Positions 41,729 to 47,249 of a stretch of 47,249 nt of DNA are shown here, piece after piece. This stretch comes from Pseudomonadota bacterium (GTDB lineage: Bacteria > Pseudomonadota > Alphaproteobacteria > Micavibrionales > UBA2020). The stretch's first letter is position 1. Each line of letters starts with the position of its first letter. The stretch spans positions 1 through 47,249 of the forward strand of contig JAJZFS010000063.1 in the NCBI GenBank assembly GCA_021805245.1, given 5' to 3'. The notes beneath the pieces are model-generated. The model saw only the letters and a program-made list of their open reading frames with translations. It searched no databases and had not been told where the DNA came from. The translations under genes and the position numbers were made by a program.

Positions 41729-44700
41729 TTAGGCGGCTTGGTCTTCGAGATCCAGCGCGTGCTGCTTGAGGTCGACCGAGACCAGCTGCGAGACGCCCTT
41801 TTCGCTCATCGTCACGCCGTAGAGGCGGTCCATGCGCGCCATCGTCATGCGGTGGTGGGTGATGACGAGGAAGCGCGTGTCACATTCCTCCGACAGTTTT
41901 TCGAGCAGCATGCAATAACGGTCGACGTTGCTTTCATCCAGCGGCGCGTCCACTTCGTCCAGCACGCAGATGGGCGCGGGATTGGTGAGGAACATTGCGA
42001 AGATGAGGGCGATCGACGTTAGTGTTTGTTCACCGCCCGAAAGCAGCGACAGGACGGCAGGCTTCTTGCCCGGCGGCTGCGCGAAAATCTCAAGACCCGA
42101 TTGCAGCGGGTCGTCCGCCTCGATCAGTTTGAGATAAGCCGAACCGCCGTTGAACAGGCGGGTGAAGAGCGACTGGAAGTGCGTATTGACGGTATCAAAC
42201 GCATTGAGCAGACGATCGCGCGCTTCCTTGTTGAGCTTGTTGATGCCCTCGCGCAGTTTGTCGATGGCGGCGACGAGGTCGTCGCGCTCGGTCTGCATGC
42301 CGGTCATCTGGTCGGTGATTTCCTGACTTTCGACTTCGGCGCGCAGGTTGACCGGCCCCATGTTGTCGCGTTCGCGGACCAGGCGCTCGAGCTTGTTGTG
42401 CAGATCGTCGATGGCGGGAAGATCTTCAACAACGAGTTCAAGCTTCCTGACCATTTCTTCCGGCACGCAGGCGAATTTTTCCTGTATCTGGGCTTCGATG
42501 CCGTTTTGCGTATGCTGCGAGGTATTGACGCCCGCCTGCGCCATCGCCCGAGCTTCGCGCGCATCGGAAAGGGCGCCGTCCGCGGTGCGGAGCTCGCGTT
42601 GCAATTCGTTGGATATGTTTTCGGCGGAAACGAGCGCGTCGGCCGCTTCCTGACGTTTTTCTTCCGCCGTCGTGATGTGCGTCATCAGCGCCTGTTTTTC
42701 CTGCTCGATCTGCGCCGGACGTTCGGCAAGACGGCTCAGGGTTTCTTCCGCCGTCTGAATGCGCTCGGCGAGTTCCGCAAGGCGTCCGGCGATGCGCTCC
42801 ACGCGCGCGTTCCAGTCGGCCATGTCACTGTTGACCTGCTCCATGCGGCGGGCGCGGACTTCACCTTCGCGGCGGATCTCCGCATAAGCCGTCTGGCGCC
42901 CGACGAGCGTCTGGCGCTGCGCGTTCAAATCCGTTTTCATCGCGGCGATTTTTTCGCGGTTTTCCGCCGTGTCGGGCAGGGCGGCGAAAGCTTCACGCGC
43001 TTCCGTCGTTTGCGTCGCCAGCACCTCGATTTCCTGCGTGGCGTTCTCGATGGACGTGGTCAGGCTGGCAAGGCGCGCCGTGACTTCTGCCAGCTGGTTG
43101 GTCAGTTGCACATGCCGGCGGCGCAGCGTGCTCAAACGCTCGCCCGCATCGCGCGCGGACTGACGCGCCGCATTGACGCGGTTGGTGACGTTGACACGTT
43201 CTTCCTTGATGCCGTCGAGCGCAAAGCGGGCAGTCTCAAGCTGCTCCTGCGCCGTGGTGATTTCGGTTTCCAGCTCCGCAAGGCGGTTTTTCTGCTGCAG
43301 GCGGATCGCCGCGGCATTCTCGGCATTCGGCGAAACGACAAGACCGTCCCAGCGCCATGCGCCGCCGTCGGTGGTGACGAGGCACTGGCCGGGCTGCAGC
43401 TCCGCCATCAATTGTTCGGCGACTTCCCGGCTTTCAACGATGCCGATTTGCGACAACGTGCGGCCCAGCGCGCTTGGACCGGTGACGCATTCGGACAACG
43501 GCTTCGCGGCGGCGGGCAGGGAGGCCGCAGAGGTAAACGCGGGCAGCTCGCGCCAGTAAATCGGCGCACTGCCATCAAGCGCGGCTTGCAGGTCGTCACC
43601 GAGGGCGACGGCAAGGGCGCGTTCCAGACCGGGAGAGACGGTCAGTTGGTCCAGCACGGGCTGGTAATCCGTTTGCGCGGTGCGCAGAACGCGGCACAGC
43701 GCCTCGGCTTCCGCCTTCAACTGGCTGGAGGTTTTCTGGCTTTCCTGAAACTTTTCGGTCGCTTCCTGCAGCACCGATTCAACGATGCTGCGCGCGCTTT
43801 CCGCGCTGTCGATCTCCGCGGCGGCCTTTTGGGTTTCTTCTTCCGCGAAGCCGAGCGCAGCGGTGATTTCGTCCAGCTCCGTCTTGGCGGGCGTGGCAGC
43901 GATCAGCTCCGCATGTTCCGTCTCGAAACCGCTCTTGCGCTGTTCCAGTTGCGCGTGGCGGCGGACGAGATCTTCAATCCGGCGTTCAGCGCTCGCGCGC
44001 TCCGCTTCCTGCGCGGCGGTTTCTTCGGTCAGCTCCGTCAGGGCGAATTCCAGTTTTTCCACGGACTGCTGTTGTTCTTGAGCCAGCACGCGCGCTTCTT
44101 CTTCGCTGTCCGTCTGCTGCAGGGCGGCGGCGGTCAGTTCGGCGTTTTCAAGCGCGAGGCGCTCGATGGCTTGCCCGGCCTCAATCTTTTGCGCCGTCTC
44201 GTGCGCGACGTCGGCATTATATTGCGCGATCATCTGCTTGGATTTGGCGGTTTCCTCGGCCACCTGACGCTCTTCGCCTTCCAGCGCGCCATAGGCGATC
44301 TTCAGGCGTTGCAGGCCGGCGGCGGCTTCCGCTTCGCTCTGCCGCAGTTCCGGCAGTCGCGCCGCGGCTTCCGTCTGTTGCGTGGTCAGCTGGGTGACGG
44401 TGAGGGTCTTTTCACGCACCGTATCCTCGGCCTCTTCAAACGCGGCGAGCGCGGCGGCGACGGCGGTGGAGCTTTCGATCCAGCGGAGATAGAGCAAGCC
44501 GCCTTCGGCTGTTTGTATGTGTCCGCTAAGGTTGCGGTAGCGCGACGCCTGACGCGCCTGCTTCTTTAAGGATTCAAGTTGCACGTTCATCGAGCCGATG
44601 ACGTCCTCGACGCGGGTGAGGTTCGTCTCCGCGGCGCGGAGTTTCAACTCCGCCTCATGACGGCGGGCGTGCAGGCCGGAAATGCCGGCCGCCTCTTCCA

Positions 44701-45193
44701 GCACCATGCGGCGCTGGGTCGGCTTGGCGTTGATCATGTCGGAGACGCGGCCCTGGCTCACCAGTGCGGGCGAGTGCGCGCCGACCGACGAATCCGCGAA
44801 CAGAAGCTGCACGTCGCGCATGCGGACGTTTTTACCGTTCACTTTATATGTAGAGCCAATGTCACGCTCGATCTTGCGTGAGATTTCAAGCTCGTCGGCA
44901 TCATTCAGTTCGGCAGGCGCGGTGCGGTCGGAATTGTCCAGCAGCAGTGTGACTTCAGCCGTATTGCGGGCGGGACGACGCTCCGTGCCGTTGAAGATCA
45001 CATCGTTCATCTCGCTCGAACGCATGCGCTTGGGCGAATTTTCGCCCATCGCCCAGCGGATCGCTTCGACGATGTTTGACTTGCCGCAGCCGTTCGGGCC
45101 GATGATTCCGGTGAGGCCTTTGCCGATTTCAAGTTCCGTATGTTCGACGAACGACTTGAAACCGGTGAGCCTGAGCCTGTTAAACTGAACCAT
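41729..45193 (-). CDS. smc: Chromosome segregation protein SMC
   Basis: 1154 residues. The N-terminal ATPase half starts MVQFNRLRLTGFKSF, with Walker A GPNGCGKSN; two long coiled-coil arms (about 170-500 and 650-1000) flank a hinge (about 515-640, with YQPVLDQLTV and the glycine-poor hinge fold); the C-terminal half has LLSGGEQTLTSIAL and CVLDEVDAPLDESN. SMC with ScpAB organises and segregates the chromosome and is loaded at parS by ParB. It follows the DsbA-like gene by six bases, so both are probably in one mRNA. Confidence 0.95.
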   Translation of the reverse strand: MVQFNRLRLTGFKSFVEHTELEIGKGLTGIIGPNGCGKSNIVEAIRWAMGENSPKRMRSSEMNDVIFNGTERRPARNTAEVTLLLDNSDRTAPAELNDADELEISRKIERDIGSTYKVNGKNVRMRDVQLLFADSSVGAHSPALVSQGRVSDMINAKPTQRRMVLEEAAGISGLHARRHEAELKLRAAETNLTRVEDVIGSMNVQLESLKKQARQASRYRNLSGHIQTAEGGLLYLRWIESSTAVAAALAAFEEAEDTVREKTLTVTQLTTQQTEAAARLPELRQSEAEAAAGLQRLKIAYGALEGEERQVAEETAKSKQMIAQYNADVAHETAQKIEAGQAIERLALENAELTAAALQQTDSEEEARVLAQEQQQSVEKLEFALTELTEETAAQEAERASAERRIEDLVRRHAQLEQRKSGFETEHAELIAATPAKTELDEITAALGFAEEETQKAAAEIDSAESARSIVESVLQEATEKFQESQKTSSQLKAEAEALCRVLRTAQTDYQPVLDQLTVSPGLERALAVALGDDLQAALDGSAPIYWRELPAFTSAASLPAAAKPLSECVTGPSALGRTLSQIGIVESREVAEQLMAELQPGQCLVTTDGGAWRWDGLVVSPNAENAAAIRLQQKNRLAELETEITTAQEQLETARFALDGIKEERVNVTNRVNAARQSARDAGERLSTLRRRHVQLTNQLAEVTARLASLTTSIENATQEIEVLATQTTEAREAFAALPDTAENREKIAAMKTDLNAQRQTLVGRQTAYAEIRREGEVRARRMEQVNSDMADWNARVERIAGRLAELAERIQTAEETLSRLAERPAQIEQEKQALMTHITTAEEKRQEAADALVSAENISNELQRELRTADGALSDAREARAMAQAGVNTSQHTQNGIEAQIQEKFACVPEEMVRKLELVVEDLPAIDDLHNKLERLVRERDNMGPVNLRAEVESQEITDQMTGMQTERDDLVAAIDKLREGINKLNKEARDRLLNAFDTVNTHFQSLFTRLFNGGSAYLKLIEADDPLQSGLEIFAQPPGKKPAVLSLLSGGEQTLTSIALIFAMFLTNPAPICVLDEVDAPLDESNVDRYCMLLEKLSEECDTRFLVITHHRMTMARMDRLYGVTMSEKGVSQLVSVDLKQHALDLEDQAA

Positions 45194-45199
45194 GGATGC

Positions 45200-45976
45200 T
45201 TATTTTCCCTCTTGCTTGCCCGTTTTCGCGAGGCCGGCGACGACCTCTTCGAACTTCGTCACGGGCCAGCCGCCGCGCAACTTGGCAGCGCCGTCATTAA
45301 AGATAAAGGTCGGCGTGGCGTCGATCTTGTACTTGTCTTGGGCTTTTTTCATGTTCGTGATGATGGCCGTTTCCAGATCCTTGTTTTCCGTGCAGGCCTT
45401 GAACTGGCTGGCATCCATGCCCGCAAGGCTGCCGAGCTGCTGCAACGCGGCCATCGGGTCCTTGGCGGCGAGCCAGCGTTTCTGGTTGGCGAAAAGCACG
45501 TCCAGCATATCGAAGTACTTCAGCGGAGACACGCAACGCGCCATCATCGCCGCTTTGAGGGCGGCCCCGTCCAGCGGAAAGTCGCGGAAGACCAGCTTGG
45601 CCTTGCCGGTGTCGAGCAACTGATTTTTGACCTGTGGCAGGACCACCATATCGAACTCCGCGCAGTGCGGGCAGGTGAGCGAGGCATATTCGGTGATGGT
45701 GACCGGCGCATTCGGGTTGCCGAGGACGCGGTCTTTCATGACAGTGGCCACGTCGATCTGCAGGCTTTTCGGCGCGGCGAGGAGATTGCCGTTCGCGGGG
45801 GCCGTTGTTTCAGCTTTCGCCGGAGTCGGAGCCGGAGCGGTCGCTGCCTTTGCGGCTGGCGGAGCGGGCGGCGTTACGGCCTGCGCACCGGCGGAGTTTG
45901 ACAGAAAGAGTGAAAGTGCGCACAGAACAAGAAGTGCGTTCGCAAAAATAGCCAGACGTTTGCCGATGTTCAACAT
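45200..45976 (-). CDS. Exported DsbA-like thiol oxidoreductase
   Basis: 258 residues. The signal peptide is about 1-31 (LLVLCALSLFLSNSAGA); a Pro/Ala-rich linker runs to about 62; then comes a thioredoxin fold with CPHC (102-105) and the cis-proline loop DATPTFIF. It would act on disulfides in the periplasm; the CPHC pair is the oxidase-like DsbA active site. GAAGGA precedes the ATG. It lies directly upstream of smc, an arrangement I recall from other alphaproteobacteria. Confidence 0.9.
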   Translation of the reverse strand: MLNIGKRLAIFANALLVLCALSLFLSNSAGAQAVTPPAPPAAKAATAPAPTPAKAETTAPANGNLLAAPKSLQIDVATVMKDRVLGNPNAPVTITEYASLTCPHCAEFDMVVLPQVKNQLLDTGKAKLVFRDFPLDGAALKAAMMARCVSPLKYFDMLDVLFANQKRWLAAKDPMAALQQLGSLAGMDASQFKACTENKDLETAIITNMKKAQDKYKIDATPTFIFNDGAAKLRGGWPVTKFEEVVAGLAKTGKQEGK

Positions 45977-46055
45977 GACGGTTGTTCCTTCGCTTGTGAC
46001 TTTATTTTGTTTAGAATCTGAGGCGAGTATAGACTTCCAAAAGGAGTAAAATCAA

Positions 46056-46074
46056 CATAAGTTAATGACTTATG
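46056..46074. repeat. Inverted repeat in the dsbA-like/dapF intergenic region
   Basis: CATAAGT-TAATG-ACTTATG, perfect seven-base arms with a five-base loop, in the 188-base divergent promoter region. Possible operator; no T-run on either side. Confidence 0.45.
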
Positions 46075-46096
46075 GGCATATTTTTAGACTCACAGT

Positions 46097-46118
46097 AAAT
46101 GTTTCATGTGAAACATTT
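46097..46118. promoter_or_regulatory. parS-like palindrome (candidate ParB binding site)
   Basis: Bases 46100-46115 read TGTTTCATGTGAAACA, one base away from the consensus parS TGTTTCACGTGAAACA (central CG is TG). The perfect arms extend to ten bases (AAATGTTTCA / TGAAACATTT). It is intergenic and 0.9 kb from smc, whose product is loaded at parS. A gene-specific operator is the alternative. Confidence 0.55.
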
Positions 46119-46129
46119 TGCTTAAGAGA

Positions 46130-46158
46130 TTGTATAAACTAAGAAATGAGATTATAAA
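46130..46158 (+). promoter_or_regulatory. Predicted promoter of dapF, giving a leaderless mRNA
   Basis: TTGTAT (46130-46135), exactly 17 nt, TATAAA (46153-46158), then six bases to ATG 46165. No Shine-Dalgarno sequence. A second TATAAA at 46133 would give a 20-base leader but has no matching -35. Confidence 0.48.
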
Positions 46159-46164
46159 CTTCCT

Positions 46165-46983
46165 ATGACAAAAGCGTTCATAAAAATGCATGGATTGGGC
46201 AACGATTTTGCCATTTTCGACGCACGGCGGGAAAATCTGCATATCGGACCGGAACAGATTCGGGCGCTGGCCCATCGGCGGACGGGCATCGGTTTTGACC
46301 AAATGGTGATTATAGACCCGCCAAAATCGCCGGAAACTGACGCTTTTTTAAGGATTTACAATGCCGACGGCGGCGAAGTGGGCGCTTGCGGCAACGCCAC
46401 GCGCTGCATCGGCAGGCTGCTGATTGCGGAGCTTGGAAAGCCAGAAATCGTTCTGGAGACAATAGCCGCGAAACTGACCGCGAAAATGGCCGGCGACAAG
46501 GTCTGCGTCGACATGAATGCAGCTAAAGTGAAATGGCAGGAAATTCCTATAACTAACGAAGAAAAAACAGAATTTCTGCCAATTATTGAAGATATCCTGC
46601 AGCAGCCCGTGGCCGTGAACATGGGCAACCCGCACGCGGTGTTTTTTGTCGAAAACGTAGGCGATGTGCCGCTGGAAACGCTGGGGCCGAAAATCGAGCA
46701 CCACCCTTTATTTCCAGAACGTACAAACGTCGAGGTTGCGCAGGTGATTTCCCCAACCGAAATCCGCATGCGCGTTTGGGAGCGCGGCGCGGGCATCACG
46801 CAGGCCTGCGGCACGGGCGCCTGCGCCACGGCGGTAGCGGGTGTGCGGCGCGGGCTGACGGAGCGGAAAGTGACGATCATCCTCGACGGCGGTACGCTGG
46901 AGATCGAATGGCGCGAGAGCGACGGGCATGTGCTGATGACCGGCGACGCGGTGGAAGTGTATCGGGGAACGATCGATGTCTGA
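46165..46983 (+). CDS. dapF: Diaminopimelate epimerase
   Basis: 272 residues. It interconverts LL- and meso-diaminopimelate for lysine and peptidoglycan. The two catalytic cysteines are Cys75 (EVGACGNATRC) and Cys215 (GITQACGTGACA), the usual thiolate pair. The N-terminus FIKMHGLGNDF is diagnostic. The stop (46981-46983) overlaps the mtaB start (46976) by eight bases, so the two are co-transcribed. Confidence 0.96.
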   Translation: MTKAFIKMHGLGNDFAIFDARRENLHIGPEQIRALAHRRTGIGFDQMVIIDPPKSPETDAFLRIYNADGGEVGACGNATRCIGRLLIAELGKPEIVLETIAAKLTAKMAGDKVCVDMNAAKVKWQEIPITNEEKTEFLPIIEDILQQPVAVNMGNPHAVFFVENVGDVPLETLGPKIEHHPLFPERTNVEVAQVISPTEIRMRVWERGAGITQACGTGACATAVAGVRRGLTERKVTIILDGGTLEIEWRESDGHVLMTGDAVEVYRGTIDV

Positions 46984-47249
46984 TAATCCTGAAGATGTCC
47001 TGCCCCCGCGCGAGGAAGCCGAAAACGGCCTGAAGGTCATCACTTTCGGTTGCCGCCTCAACACCTATGAATCCGAAGTGATGAAAACCCACGCCAAAAA
47101 CGCGGGGCTGGAGAACGCCGTGATCGTCAACACCTGCGCGGTGACGGGCGAGGCGGAGCGGCAGGCGCGGCAGGCGATCCGCAGGGCGCGACGCGAAAAT
47201 CCGGATGCCAAGATCATCGTCACCGGCTGCGCGGCGCAGGTGCATACGG
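46976..47249 (+). CDS. mtaB: tRNA threonylcarbamoyladenosine methylthiotransferase MtaB (partial)
   Basis: 91 residues to the right edge. VITFGCRLNTYESEVM carries the first conserved cysteine of the MTTase N-terminal domain, VIVNTCAVTGEAERQARQAIRRARR carries the second, and IIVTGCAAQ the third; together they bind a [4Fe-4S] cluster. The CxxN-type start and TCAVT(G/A)EA pattern fit MtaB (2-methylthio-t6A37 synthesis) better than MiaB. The radical-SAM domain lies beyond the window. Confidence 0.88.
   Translation, partial: MSDNPEDVLPPREEAENGLKVITFGCRLNTYESEVMKTHAKNAGLENAVIVNTCAVTGEAERQARQAIRRARRENPDAKIIVTGCAAQVHT

Noticed and set aside
42026-44569. 847-codon + strand open frame opposite smc
   Set aside because: It is the antisense shadow of a GC-rich coiled-coil gene; composition is Arg/Phe/Leu-rich with no domain, and smc on the other strand is certain.

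Overview
The window is chromosomal DNA from a Gram-negative bacterium, most probably an alphaproteobacterium. The evidence is the CobS/CobT pair with a linked J-domain protein, the xerD / small membrane protein / aroK / aroB / CorC-like order, UbiE (ubiquinone), yajC-secD-secF, smc beside a DsbA-like protein, and dapF followed by mtaB. Genes are GC-rich and densely packed with many 1-4 nt start/stop overlaps, while intergenic gaps are clearly AT-rich. A chemoreceptor suggests motility. An early-branching or Rhodospirillales/Micavibrio-like lineage is possible but is only an inference. I see no rRNA, tRNA, insertion sequence, CRISPR array or prophage.

Layout. 1-5325: tail of a CorC/HlyC-type gene, then a leucine-catabolism group (liuC, a MazG-like pyrophosphohydrolase, liuD, liuE) interrupted by an opposite-strand HExxH metalloprotease-like gene; liuA and liuB are not in view. 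5380-6532: prfB with an intact programmed +1 frameshift site. 6529-10409: isochorismatase-like hydrolase, ubiE, murJ and a murJ-coupled exported protein. 10431-15367 (minus strand): a PPP-type phosphatase with its own promoter, then a run transcribed clpX, nudix, cutA, uup. 15549-21319: sufE, an exported protein coupled to hisS, two genes of unknown or enzyme-like character, a haem-c-type chemoreceptor and a small anchored protein with two CX3C-X9-CX3C modules. 21401-23623: fatty-acid desaturase, greB and a SET-domain protein.

23638-29886: cobT and the J-domain/cobS pair, separated by an opposite-strand gene of unknown function, then an RHH DNA-binding protein, a small glycine-rich membrane protein and accA. 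30003-35590: xerD with a clear terminator, a 50-residue membrane protein, aroK-aroB (chorismate pathway), a CorC/HlyC-like membrane protein and mazG. 36072-41700: a CLC antiporter, yajC-secD-secF (the Sec accessory complex) and a two-part HAD-like protein. 41729-47249: smc, a DsbA-like thioredoxin, dapF and the start of mtaB.

The most interesting non-coding signals are: a recurrent promoter layout in which a -10 hexamer sits 6-9 nt before an ATG that has no Shine-Dalgarno sequence (liuD, ubiE, the J-domain gene, aroK, dapF, possibly greB), predicting leaderless mRNAs; a one-mismatch parS-like palindrome 0.9 kb from smc; a palindrome covering the TATAAT of the RHH gene promoter; and a possibly structured leader before the CLC gene. 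All functional statements are from reading the sequence only; no database search was run.
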